Shown: positions 5,698 to 13,867, numbered from the stretch's first letter. The stretch: 17,462 bases of DNA from Oscillospiraceae bacterium (GCA_902761265.1 CACWJV010000054.1:1-17462), one strand, 5' to 3'. Numbers and translations: made by a program. The notes: generated by a model from the sequence alone, not told the origin.

Positions 5698-5769
5698 GTA
5701 GTCGTCGGCTATTAGCCGACTGGGCGCGGTCAGATAGATACAAAAACCCGCCTGCTAGGCGGCGACTAC
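5698..5769. repeat. Inverted pair of GTAG-headed REP-like hairpins (BIME-like unit 2)
   Basis: The left unit is GTAGTC, then GTCGGCT-ATT-AGCCGAC (5704-5720). The right unit on the minus strand is GTAGTC, then GCCGCCT-AGC-AGGCGGG, pairing at six of seven positions. The total is 72 bp with outward ends GTAG and CTAC. The left hairpin is additionally bracketed by GCGCCC (5692-5697) and GGGCGC (5722-5727). Confidence 0.7.
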
Positions 5770-5774
5770 GAACT

Positions 5775-5844
5775 GTAGCGGTCGCCCCGTGGGCGACTAG
5801 TAAAAACGGTAAAGTATCATAGCAGCCCGCGGGGCTGCCGCTAC
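5775..5844. repeat. Inverted pair of GTAG-headed REP-like hairpins (BIME-like unit 3)
   Basis: The left unit is GTAGCG, then GTCGCCC-CGT-GGGCGAC. The right unit, read on the minus strand, is GTAGCG, then GCAGCCC-CGC-GGGCTGC. The pair spans 70 bp. The right 24 bases (5821-5844) are identical to 2744-2767, while the left stems of units 1 and 3 differ by a compensated base pair (GGCC versus GCCC with matching partners). Confidence 0.75.
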
Positions 5845-5853
5845 CCAGCACCC

Positions 5854-5876
5854 GTAGCCGTCGGCTGTCAGCCGAC
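5854..5876 (+). repeat. Single GTAG-headed REP-like hairpin
   Basis: GTAGCC (5854-5859), then GTCGGCT-GTC-AGCCGAC (5860-5876). It has the same stem as the hairpin at 5704-5720 but a different loop, and is likewise followed by GGGCGC (5878-5883). Confidence 0.7.
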
Positions 5877-5896
5877 AGGGCGCGAAATAAAACCAA

Positions 5897-5935
5897 CACA
5901 CCCGATCGGAACCGTCCGACCGGGTGTGATTTTTT
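5897..5935 (+). terminator. Terminator hairpin in the convergent gap
   Basis: CACACCCG-A-TCGGA (5897-5910) pairs with TCCGA-C-CGGGTGTG (5915-5928) with one mismatch around ACCG, followed by ATTTTTT. On the minus strand the hairpin is followed by TTGGTTTTATTT, so it may also end the transcript of the gene at 6042-6398. Confidence 0.7.
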
Positions 5936-5942
5936 GTATTGT

Positions 5943-5967
5943 ACCGCCTTTGGGCGGTGCTTTTTTT
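5943..5967 (+). terminator. Second, tandem terminator hairpin
   Basis: ACCGCC (5943-5948) pairs with GGCGGT (5953-5958) around TTTG, then GC and seven T residues. Confidence 0.7.
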
Positions 5968-6005
5968 CTTCGCGGGAACGCGTTTCCGTTTGCTGCCGCG
6001 CAGGG

Positions 6006-6040
6006 CGCGTCACTGTGCACTGTGCACTACGCACGATGCA
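6006..6040. repeat. Degenerate TGCAC-rich repeat
   Basis: A short run of GTGCACTGTGCACTACGCAC type. Its start, CGCGTCACTGTGCAC (6006-6020), matches 13963-13977 at 14 of 15 positions. It sits just beyond the stop codon of the minus-strand gene at 6042. Confidence 0.4.
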
Positions 6041-6041
6041 C

Positions 6042-6398
6042 TCACTTCTCGCTGCCGAGCAGCTTGTCAAGATCGATGCCGAACAGCTTCGCCGCTTTGG
6101 GCGCGAGGGTGTAAACGGTGACGACCAAGCCGAGCAGCGCGGTGATCTTGCCGACAAGCTTTTTCACAGCGCCGACGCCTTTTTTGCCGCGCTTTGCTAT
6201 TTTTTGTGCCTTTTGCACTTTCACGCGGGCGACGGCGGCTTTTTCGATGACAGGCTGCGCCTTGTCGCGCAACGGCTTTGCCGCGGCGGGGAGCATGGCG
6301 GCGGTTTTTTGCGCGGCCTTTTGCTGCAGCGCTTTGCCGTGTTTGTCGAGCAGTTTGCCGAGCAGCTTTTTCAATATATGTTTGATGATCTTGTTCAT
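6042..6398 (-). CDS. Lys/Ala-rich basic protein with one membrane segment, unknown function
   Basis: Encodes 118 residues; not recognised. ATG at 6398 follows a GGAGG site and lies 12 bases after the stop of the gene at 6411, so the two are probably one transcript. The N-terminus MNKIIKHILKKLLGKLLDKH looks like a basic amphipathic helix. Residues 20-80 are low-complexity Ala/Lys/Gln (for example VKVQKAQKIAKRGKKG) and probably helical or coiled. Residues 81-98 (LVGKITALLGLVVTVYTL) form one likely membrane segment, followed by a short tail ending KLLGSEK. The strong positive charge suggests contact with nucleic acid, the inner membrane surface or another polyanion; this is speculation. Intact start, ribosome site and stop support a real gene, though low complexity lowers certainty. 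Confidence 0.6.
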   Translation of the reverse strand: MNKIIKHILKKLLGKLLDKHGKALQQKAAQKTAAMLPAAAKPLRDKAQPVIEKAAVARVKVQKAQKIAKRGKKGVGAVKKLVGKITALLGLVVTVYTLAPKAAKLFGIDLDKLLGSEK

Positions 6399-6410
6399 GC
6401 CGCGTCCTCC

Positions 6411-6605
6411 TCAGTCGATCGTGATGGTGTAGCCGCATTCCTCAAAATAGCGGATGAGGAAGGCCTTGTTCTGGCCGCGGTGCAGCCAGACGGTGGAAAC
6501 CTGCTTGTCCTTGACAATCTGCTCGAGCAAATCCTTGTTGCGGTTGACCCAGGCGCGGTATTCGATGTCGGGCATAAAGACCACGCGGCCGCCTTTGTTT
6601 TCCAT
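6411..6605 (-). CDS. 64-residue small protein of unknown function
   Basis: Not recognised. ATG at 6605 follows an AAGGAGGG site and lies about 20 bases past the 5S rRNA terminator. The sequence is mixed and globular-looking, with no membrane segment: MENKGGRVVFMPDIEYRAWV, then a charged helix-like region (NRNKDLLEQIVKDKQ), then STVWLHRGQNKAFLIRYFEE and a final CGYTITID. It could be an alpha/beta mini-domain. No separate promoter is visible between the 5S terminator and this gene, so expression may come from read-through of the strong 5S promoter. Co-transcribed with the basic protein gene at 6042-6398. A longer reading from 6779 would run antisense-free through the 5S gene and is rejected. 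Confidence 0.6.
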   Translation of the reverse strand: MENKGGRVVFMPDIEYRAWVNRNKDLLEQIVKDKQVSTVWLHRGQNKAFLIRYFEECGYTITID

Positions 6606-6623
6606 CGCAAGCCCTCCTTTTCG

Positions 6624-6658
6624 GAAAAAGAAAACCGCAACCGAAAGGGTTGCGGCTT
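6624..6658 (-). terminator. Rho-independent terminator of the 5S rRNA gene
   Basis: On the minus strand CCGCAACC-CTTTC-GGTTGCGG (6635-6655) is a perfect 8-bp stem followed by TTTTCTTTTT. It starts about 12 bases past the 5S 3' end. Confidence 0.85.
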
Positions 6659-6667
6659 TGTAACTGT

Positions 6668-6783
<116 letters not shown>

Positions 6784-6820
6784 TGCGCTGTGCCTTGCGC
6801 ACTGCGTTTCAGTGATTGCT

Positions 6821-6849
6821 ATTATAGCCATTCGTGTGTCGTTTGTCAA
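6821..6849 (-). promoter_or_regulatory. Consensus promoter of the 5S rRNA gene with UP-like A/T tract
   Basis: On the minus strand TTGACA (6844-6849), a 17-bp spacer and TATAAT (6821-6826). Directly upstream lie A and T tracts (6850-6885), including the palindrome TTTCAAAAA-C-TTTTTGAAA (plus strand, 6867-6885), which resemble an rRNA UP element. Start site about 6814, some 30 bases before the mature 5' end. Confidence 0.85.
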
Positions 6850-6961
6850 CCCTTTTTTGCAAATTTTTTCAAAAACTTTTTGAAAGCGTTAAGCTGAGAT
6901 TGCAAGAAGGCAAGAGGGGCAAATGTTAGAATTGCTGTCGACTGTTGCCTTTTACGTTTGG

Positions 6962-7720
6962 TTAAATCTCAATCTCCAATTCCACCGGACAATGATCCGA
7001 TCCGAAAATGTCCGTGTGGATCTTTGCGTCCTTAATCTGTGGCGCCAGACGGTCCGACACCACAAAATAGTCGATACGCCAGCCCGCGTTGTTTTCGCGC
7101 GCGTGGAACCGGTAGCTCCACCACGAATAGGCGCCCGTCCGGTCTGGGTAGAGATAACGGAACGAATCGGTAAAGCCCGCAGCGAGCAGGTCGCTGAATT
7201 TTCCGCGCTCCTCGTCGGAAAAGCCGGCGTTGCCGCGGTTGGTTTTCGGGTTTTTGAGATCGATCTCCGCGTGCGCCACGTTGAGGTCGCCGCAAAGGAT
7301 CACGGGCTTTGTTTGGTCAAGAGATCTGATATAGGCGCGGAAATCATCCTCCCACTGCATCCGGTAGTCGATGCGGCGCAGACCGTCCTGTGCGTTGGGC
7401 GTATAGCAGGTGATCAGATAAAACGCCGGGAATTCGAGCGTGATCAGCCGCCCTTCGGTGTCGTGCTGCGGCTTGTCCATCCCGTAAAAGACCGCGAGCG
7501 GCGCCTCTTTGGTAAAAACCGCTGTGCCGGAATAGCCCTTCTTTTCGGCGTAGTTCCAATAGCAATGGTAGCCCGCCGGGGAAAAATCGACCTGCCCGGG
7601 CTGGACTTTCGTTTCCTGCAAACAAAAGATGTCGGCGTCCAGCGCGGCAAAAGAGGCGGCAAAGTCTTTGTTCAAACAGGCACGGATGCCGTTGACGTTC
7701 CAACTGATCAAGCGTTTCAT
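6962..7720 (-). CDS. xth: Exodeoxyribonuclease III (AP endonuclease, ExoA/Xth type)
   Basis: Encodes 252 residues, the usual family length. It is an EEP-fold nuclease that cuts 5' of abasic sites and removes 3' blocking groups in base excision repair, in the cytosol. Family motifs are all intact: ISWNVNGIRA with Asn8; LQETKVQ with Glu36; CYTPNAQDG around 105-113; GDLNVAH with Asp145 and Asn147; WRIDYFVVSD (214-223); and FGSDHCPVE with Asp242 and His243. The start ATG is at 7720, with a weak ribosome site (GAGAGGA) a few bases upstream. It appears to be transcribed alone, since the plus-strand giant gene diverges upstream. Confidence 0.95.
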   Translation of the reverse strand: MKRLISWNVNGIRACLNKDFAASFAALDADIFCLQETKVQPGQVDFSPAGYHCYWNYAEKKGYSGTAVFTKEAPLAVFYGMDKPQHDTEGRLITLEFPAFYLITCYTPNAQDGLRRIDYRMQWEDDFRAYIRSLDQTKPVILCGDLNVAHAEIDLKNPKTNRGNAGFSDEERGKFSDLLAAGFTDSFRYLYPDRTGAYSWWSYRFHARENNAGWRIDYFVVSDRLAPQIKDAKIHTDIFGSDHCPVELEIEI

Positions 7721-7825
7721 TTTTAAAATCCTCTCATATTTTCTACAAACTTTGTTGACAGTTGTATGCTATCATATTTTTCGGTGAATTGCAAGCGAAA
7801 CCGGCCGCCGGGGCTGTCGGAAAGG

Positions 7826-7854
7826 TTGACAGCCGGGGCTTTTTTCGCTATAAT
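7826..7854 (+). promoter_or_regulatory. Consensus promoter of the giant Ig-like protein gene
   Basis: TTGACA (7826-7831), a 17-bp spacer and TATAAT (7849-7854). The -35 box lies in the right arm of an inverted repeat, GGCTGTC (7812-7818) and GACAGCC (7828-7834), which could be an operator. The leader is about 120 bases long and contains a TATACTA-TCAT-TAGTATA hairpin (7906-7923). Confidence 0.85.
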
Positions 7855-7984
7855 ATTCGTTATCATGGCTTTTTGTGCCTTAAACTCTATTTAAAGCAGG
7901 GATCCTATACTATCATTAGTATATTGGCGCCCGGAAAAGCCCAACATCCATTTTATTCCATTTCGCAGAAAGAGGTATTGCGGT

Positions 7985-10900
7985 ATGAAAAAAAGATTTT
8001 TGACTCTCGCGCTCTGCGCAGTGATGCTGCTCTCGTCGCTGCCGGTGGTGCCGCTGTCGTTTGGCACGGCGATCACGGCGTCTGAGGCGAGCGTGACAAC
8101 GCTCAAGAGCATCTATGACCAGATTCCGAAGAAGGATCAGTGGGGTCAGTTCATTGATTCCACCAGCCTTGCGAAGTTTTATGACGACGCCACGGCCATG
8201 CTTGCCGCGCCTGATACCTATACCCAGGCGAACGTCGACATGACTGCGACCAACCTGAAGGCCGCGTGGGAAGCGATCCGCTATCACACCACCGACGTCG
8301 TGGTCAGCCCGGCAAGCGCCAATGTGGGCGCGGGCGAAACGATTACGCTGACTGCAACGCTGCTGCCCGCCAAGGCAGGCGATCCCGTGCAGTGGATCAC
8401 CAACGCGCCCGACGTGGCAACTGTAACCGGTTCGGGCGAAAACAACGCCACGGCCAAGGTGCAGGTGCATAAATACTCCGCGGCGGCCGTTACGATCACC
8501 GCGCTGTCCAACAACAAGAACGCGACCTGCACGCTGCATATCAACAACCCGCTCGGCGGCATCCGTCTGTCGAGCACGACGCTGAACGTGTTTAAGGGTC
8601 AGACCGTCACGCTGGAAGCCACGCCCTATGGCGCCGACCAGAGCGCCGGCATGTCCGACGCGGTGACCAGCACGCTGTGGACCACGAGCAACGCCTCGGT
8701 CGCCACGGTGTCCGACAACGGTCGTGTGACGGCGGTGGGCGAAGGCTATGCCACCATCAAAGTGACCATGATCGCCGGCGGCAAAACGCTGGAAGCGTCC
8801 TGCTCCGTTACGGTCAACAAGCCGACGCCGGTCACCACGCTCAAACCGCTCACCATCGTGGAGGGCGGCGATCTGCGGCTGTCGGTCGGCGCGTCCGATA
8901 CTGTGCGTGTCAGCATTGCGCCGGCAAACGCCAGCATCAAGGAGCTTAACTGGTCGTCGTCCGATCCGTCCGTTGCGGCGGTTTCCGGCGTCACACTGTC
9001 CGGCAGCGAATCCAGCGCCAAGATCTCCGCGCTCAAAGAGGGCACGGCGATCATCACCTACAGCGCCACCGACGGCAGCGGTGTGTTCGGCTCGTTCAAC
9101 GCCGTAGTCACGCCGGCTGTCAAATCTGTGACGATCTCTCCGGCCAAAGCCGTGGTCACCGTCGGCGATACCTCCGCCAAGCTGACCGCGAGCGTCACCC
9201 CGGCCGACGCCGGCAACCAGGTGCTCAACTGGAAGAGCGACAACACCAATATCTGCGAAGTGGACTATTCCGGTAAACTCAACCCGAAGATGATCGGTAC
9301 CTGTACCATCACCGCCACCACCACCGATGGCACCGGTCTGTCCGGTTCGTGCTTTGTGCGCGTGGCCGATCCCGCAACTTCGGTCTCCATCGATAAAACC
9401 TCGCTTGCGCTCAAGGTTGGCGACGAGCCCGCTGCGCTCAAAGCGACCGTGCGCACCTCCGGCAGCATGACCTACGGCGAAGTGGAATGGACCAGCTCCA
9501 ACACGAGCGTGGCAACGGTCGATAGCGACGGCCGCGTCACCGCTGTGCGTCCTGGCACCGCCACGATCAAAGCGACCGCGCTCGATGGCACCGACAAGGC
9601 TGCTGTCTGTACGGTGAGCGTCACCGCCGACCTCAAGCAGATTACGCTCCCGGCAAAAGAAGAAGTCAGCGTGGGCGGCAACCTGACGCTCAACCCGACG
9701 CTCGAGCCGTCGTTTGCGTCCGACAAGGCCGTCACCTGGACGTCGCTTGACAACACCGTTGCCAGCGTGAACGCGAGCGGCGTTGTCACCGGTAAAAAAG
9801 AGGGCAACACAGTCATCACCTGCGCCAGCAAGGCGAATCCCGCCGTCAAAGCGGACTGTGTGGTCTCCGTCATCATCCCCGTCAAGAGCATCACCCTTTC
9901 CAAATACAATCTGTCGATGGAAGCCGGCAAGAGCGAACTGCTGACTGCCACGATTTCACCCAAAGACGCGACCGACCAGAGCATCACCTGGCAGTCCTCC
10001 AATGAGTCCGTCGCCACCGTTTCGGCCGACGGCGAAGTGCGTGCCGTCCACGGCGGTTCGTGTACCATCACCTGTACCTCCAATTCCGGCAGCAAGACCG
10101 TGTCCTGCGCCGTGACCGTTACCGAACACGTCTCCGGCGTCTCCTTCCCGCAGGCACAGGAAAGCCTGTATGTGACCGAAACGCGCACGCTCAAGCCCGC
10201 CATCCGTCCCGAAACCGCCACAGATCACAGCATGCAGTGGACGTCGAGCAACGTCAATGTTGCCACCGTCAACGCTGTCGGAACGGTAACGGCGGTCAAG
10301 GCCGGCTCCGCGATCATCTCTGTGAAAACCAACGACGGCGGCTTCACCGACACGTGCACCATCAACGTGGTGCCGAAGGTGGACGTGACCGGCATCGATA
10401 TCGCCAATAAGGCGGTCACGCTTTCGGCCGGTATGACCTACGGGATCAACGCCGAAGTCTTCCCGCACCACGCAAGCAACCAGACCGTCAAATGGACGAC
10501 CAACGCGCCGAAGGTGGCCACGGTCAACGAGGACGGCGTTGTCACCGCGGTGGGCGCCGGCACGGCGGTTATCACCGCCACAACGGTGGACGGCAACTAC
10601 TCCATGCGCTGCACCGTCACCGTGACCCAAAGCGTCACAGGCATCAACGTGTCGCCCGCGACGGCAAGCATCGCCGCCGGCTCCTCCAAAACGATCCGCG
10701 CTTCTGTCGAACCGTCGACCGCCACCTCCAAGGGCGTCACCTGGTACAGCTCCAACGAAAAAGTCGCCACGGTCAACAGCCGCGGCATCGTGATCGGCGT
10801 TGCGCCGGGTACGGCTACCATCACCGCGCTGACCGATGAGGGCGGCTATAGCGACACCTGTACCGTCACCGTCTATGTGGCGCAAAGCGGTGTCAAGATC

Positions 10901-13867
10901 AATTCCGATAAAGTCACCGTGGCCAAGGGCAGCAAAACTGTGCTGACCGCCACGATCACGCCCGCGAACGCGACCGACCAAAAACTGACCTGGTCGTCCG
11001 ACAACACCAACGTGGCCACGGTCAACCAGGCCGGTCAGGTCAACGGTATTGCCAAGGGTTCCGCCGTCATCACAGTCAAAACCGAAGACGGCAAACTGAA
11101 AGACACCTGTCTGGTCGAAGTCGTCCAGCTCGCTACGAGCCTGAAGCTCGATTACACCACGCTGCAGCTTGATGTGGGCAAGACCAAGACCCTCACCGCA
11201 ACGATGAAGCCCAAGAGCGCGTCGAACCTCAAGGTCAAGTGGTCCTCGTCCGACAAGAGCGTGGCCACCGTAGACGGCAAAGGCAAGGTCACCGGTATCA
11301 AGGCCGGCACCGCTACGATTAAGGTTGTTTCCGGCGACAAAAACGTGTCCACCACCTGCAAAGTCACCGTTATCCAGCGTGTGACCAGCATCAAGTTTAA
11401 AGAGAGCACACCCACCGTCAAGGTCGGCAAGACCAAACGGCTTGCCGTGACAACGTTGCCGCTGACCGCCAGCGAAACGGCCTTCACCTGGACAACGTCC
11501 AACAAGAAGATCGCCAAGGTCAGCAAGACCGGCAAGGTCCGGGGTGTCAAACCCGGCACCGTGACCATCACCGTCACCAACGCGGACGGCTCCGCAAAGG
11601 CAAAATGCCGCCTGAGCGTGCTGCAGGGTGTGACCGGGATGAAATTCGATAAATCCGCCCTGACTGTTGCAAAGGGCAAAAACGCAACGCTCAAAGCCAA
11701 TATCGAACCGTCCAACGCCGCCGATAAAAAGGTGATCTGGACGTCGTCCAACAACGACGTCGCCACCGTGAACGCCAACGGCGTGATCACCGCCAAAGCT
11801 GTGGGTTATGCCGTGATTACCGGCAAAACCAACGACGGCGCCTTCACCGATACCTGCCGCGTCAACGTGGTCTACGGTGTAAAGAGAGTCAAGCTCAACA
11901 AGACGAGCGCCACGCTCGAAGTGGACGAAAAGATGACGCTGACGCCGACGATTTCGCCGGCCAACGCCAGCAACAAGGACGTCAAATGGACGTCGTCCGA
12001 CAAGCATGTGGTCAAGGTTTCCAAGAAGGGCGTTGTCACCGCCGTGGCCAAGGGTACGGCCGTGATTACCGTCTCCACCGTGGACGGCGGCTACACCGCC
12101 ACCTGCAAGATCAGTGTGGTCAAAAAGGCCACCGGCGTCAAAATCAGCCGCACCAAGGCGACGGTTGAAAAGGGCGACACCTATCAGTTGACCGCCTCCG
12201 TGCGGCCGACCGACGCCACGGTCCGCACCGTGAAATGGGCGTCCTCCAACAAGAAGGTCGCCACGGTCAGTCAGAAGGGTCTCGTCACTGCGATTGCGGC
12301 GGGTACCGCGAAGATCACCGTCAAATCGACCGACGGCGGCTTCAAAAAGACCTGCGTCATCACCGTGCACGTCACGCCGAAATCCATCACACTCAACAGA
12401 AATTCCGCGACGCTGAGCACTGGCAAAAAGCTGCGGCTCACCGCGTCGATTGCCCCGTCCGACGCGACCAAGACCGTGGTTTGGACCTCCAGTAACCCGA
12501 AGGTCGCCGCTGTCAGCACCAAGGGCGTTGTCACCGCGCGCAAGGGCGGCAAAACGACCATCACCGCCACGACGGACAACGGTCTGCGCGCCACCTGCAG
12601 CGTGACCGTTAACCAGCTTGTGACAAAGGTTCAGTTAAGCAAAACAGCTCTGACGCTTTCGCCCAACGAACGCGCCACACTGACCGCCAAGGTCAGCCCG
12701 TCGTCTGCCGTCTATCAGACTGTGGAATGGACGAGCGACAACACCAGAGCGGCCAAGGTCAACCAAAAGGGCGTTGTCACTGCCGTTGCGCCGGGCTCGG
12801 CTACGATCACCGCCAAGAATCTTGCCGGCGATGTGAGCGCCGTATGCAAAGTGACCGTGCGCAAAGCGGTTACAAGCGTGTCGCTTGATGAAAAATCGTT
12901 GTCGATTACTGCGCCGAAAACCGCAACGCTGACCGCAACCGTTTCGCCGGCCGACGCCACCAACCGCAGCGTCCGCTGGACGTCCTCCGACCCGTCGGTT
13001 GCAACCGTGTCCGACAAGGGGCTTGTGACCCCGGTCAGCTCCGGTGAAACGACCATCACCGTGCAGACGATTGACGGCGGGCTGAAAGCGAGCTGCACTG
13101 TCAGCGTGACTGTGCCCGTCACCGGGATCAGCGCACCGGCCGAAAAGACCTTCTACGTCGGCCAAAAGACGTCGCTCGGCATCACAACAGTGCCGGCAGG
13201 CGCCACCAACCGCGCCATCGCCTACACCATCGCCGACCCGTCGATTGCCACAATCAGCAGCACCGGCGAGATTGAACCGCTGAAAAACGGCATGACCTCC
13301 GTCACCGCCAAAACCGCCGAGGGCGGCTTCTCCAAAACGATGCGTATCATCGTGGAAACCCGGGTGACCGGTGTGACGCTGGACAAAAAAGAGCTCAAGC
13401 TCGGCGTCGGCGACACCCAGCGGCTCATCGCCTCTGTGGCGCCCACCACGGCGACCAATAAAAAGGTGCTGTGGAAGAGCAGCAACGAAAACGTGGCTAT
13501 TGTCAGCGAGACCGGCGTTGTCACGGCAAAAGCGCTCGGCGCGGCGATCATCACTGCCGCCACCGAAGACGGCAACAAAGTTGCGACCTGCCCCGTCACC
13601 GTGCTGGTGCCGCTGCAGTCCATTGCGCTCAGCAGCAGCACGCTGCGTTTGACCCGCGGCGAAACCGCGACGCTGACCGCAACGGTCACACCCGAAAACG
13701 CCACCTATCCCACCGTGGTGTGGACCAGCGACAATTCCAAGATCGCCTCGGTCAGCTCCAACGGCGTTGTCACGGCGAACGACCGCGGCAACTGCGTGAT
13801 CACCGCCGCCAGTGAAGACGGCACGATCGTTGCCACCTGTGTGGTCGCCGTCAGCGAAGTGATATAA
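7985..13867 (+). CDS. Giant secreted protein with 22 tandem BIG2 (bacterial Ig-like) repeats
   Basis: Encodes 1960 residues; ATG 7985 follows AAAGAGG (7969-7975) by 9 bases. Residues 1-35 form a signal peptide (MKKRFLTLALCAVMLLSSLP). About 36-98 is a helical, FIVAR-like segment (SLAKFYDDATAML, ATNLKAAWEAIRY). From about residue 100 to the end I count 22 Ig-like repeats of about 82-90 residues, each with the BIG2 pattern: a beta-strand opening, LTATV.P..A, W.SSN..VATV, G.VTAV..G.ATIT, and a final C.VTV. Most repeats keep one Cys in the last strand. Repeats 12-18 (about 1050-1628) are strongly basic; the ends are neutral or acidic. No LPXTG motif, SLH or cell-wall-binding domain follows, and the protein ends on the last strand of repeat 22. 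It is likely a long extracellular adhesin or scaffold. Family sure, ligand unknown. Confidence 0.93.
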   Translation: MKKRFLTLALCAVMLLSSLPVVPLSFGTAITASEASVTTLKSIYDQIPKKDQWGQFIDSTSLAKFYDDATAMLAAPDTYTQANVDMTATNLKAAWEAIRYHTTDVVVSPASANVGAGETITLTATLLPAKAGDPVQWITNAPDVATVTGSGENNATAKVQVHKYSAAAVTITALSNNKNATCTLHINNPLGGIRLSSTTLNVFKGQTVTLEATPYGADQSAGMSDAVTSTLWTTSNASVATVSDNGRVTAVGEGYATIKVTMIAGGKTLEASCSVTVNKPTPVTTLKPLTIVEGGDLRLSVGASDTVRVSIAPANASIKELNWSSSDPSVAAVSGVTLSGSESSAKISALKEGTAIITYSATDGSGVFGSFNAVVTPAVKSVTISPAKAVVTVGDTSAKLTASVTPADAGNQVLNWKSDNTNICEVDYSGKLNPKMIGTCTITATTTDGTGLSGSCFVRVADPATSVSIDKTSLALKVGDEPAALKATVRTSGSMTYGEVEWTSSNTSVATVDSDGRVTAVRPGTATIKATALDGTDKAAVCTVSVTADLKQITLPAKEEVSVGGNLTLNPTLEPSFASDKAVTWTSLDNTVASVNASGVVTGKKEGNTVITCASKANPAVKADCVVSVIIPVKSITLSKYNLSMEAGKSELLTATISPKDATDQSITWQSSNESVATVSADGEVRAVHGGSCTITCTSNSGSKTVSCAVTVTEHVSGVSFPQAQESLYVTETRTLKPAIRPETATDHSMQWTSSNVNVATVNAVGTVTAVKAGSAIISVKTNDGGFTDTCTINVVPKVDVTGIDIANKAVTLSAGMTYGINAEVFPHHASNQTVKWTTNAPKVATVNEDGVVTAVGAGTAVITATTVDGNYSMRCTVTVTQSVTGINVSPATASIAAGSSKTIRASVEPSTATSKGVTWYSSNEKVATVNSRGIVIGVAPGTATITALTDEGGYSDTCTVTVYVAQSGVKINSDKVTVAKGSKTVLTATITPANATDQKLTWSSDNTNVATVNQAGQVNGIAKGSAVITVKTEDGKLKDTCLVEVVQLATSLKLDYTTLQLDVGKTKTLTATMKPKSASNLKVKWSSSDKSVATVDGKGKVTGIKAGTATIKVVSGDKNVSTTCKVTVIQRVTSIKFKESTPTVKVGKTKRLAVTTLPLTASETAFTWTTSNKKIAKVSKTGKVRGVKPGTVTITVTNADGSAKAKCRLSVLQGVTGMKFDKSALTVAKGKNATLKANIEPSNAADKKVIWTSSNNDVATVNANGVITAKAVGYAVITGKTNDGAFTDTCRVNVVYGVKRVKLNKTSATLEVDEKMTLTPTISPANASNKDVKWTSSDKHVVKVSKKGVVTAVAKGTAVITVSTVDGGYTATCKISVVKKATGVKISRTKATVEKGDTYQLTASVRPTDATVRTVKWASSNKKVATVSQKGLVTAIAAGTAKITVKSTDGGFKKTCVITVHVTPKSITLNRNSATLSTGKKLRLTASIAPSDATKTVVWTSSNPKVAAVSTKGVVTARKGGKTTITATTDNGLRATCSVTVNQLVTKVQLSKTALTLSPNERATLTAKVSPSSAVYQTVEWTSDNTRAAKVNQKGVVTAVAPGSATITAKNLAGDVSAVCKVTVRKAVTSVSLDEKSLSITAPKTATLTATVSPADATNRSVRWTSSDPSVATVSDKGLVTPVSSGETTITVQTIDGGLKASCTVSVTVPVTGISAPAEKTFYVGQKTSLGITTVPAGATNRAIAYTIADPSIATISSTGEIEPLKNGMTSVTAKTAEGGFSKTMRIIVETRVTGVTLDKKELKLGVGDTQRLIASVAPTTATNKKVLWKSSNENVAIVSETGVVTAKALGAAIITAATEDGNKVATCPVTVLVPLQSIALSSSTLRLTRGETATLTATVTPENATYPTVVWTSDNSKIASVSSNGVVTANDRGNCVITAASEDGTIVATCVVAVSEVI

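Noticed and set aside
5567..6157. Minus-strand frame across the repeat-rich gap
   Set aside because: It consists of hairpin and terminator sequence read as Arg/Ser-rich protein; there is no ribosome site or family resemblance.
7861..7984. Riboswitch in the leader of the giant gene
   Set aside because: I compared it mentally with c-di-GMP and other common classes and found no conserved core; only a simple hairpin is visible.
9956..12370. Long minus-strand open frame (about 800 codons) inside the giant gene
   Set aside because: It is antisense to the BIG2 repeats and its His/Gly/Asp/Arg-rich product arises from GC-biased codons of the repeats; there is no domain and no ribosome site. A similar shadow at 12635-13948 is rejected for the same reason.
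8285..13867. Tandem nucleotide similarity that might suggest a CRISPR array or satellite
   Set aside because: The period is about 250 bp, it is degenerate and it follows the protein repeat; there are no short identical repeats with unique spacers.
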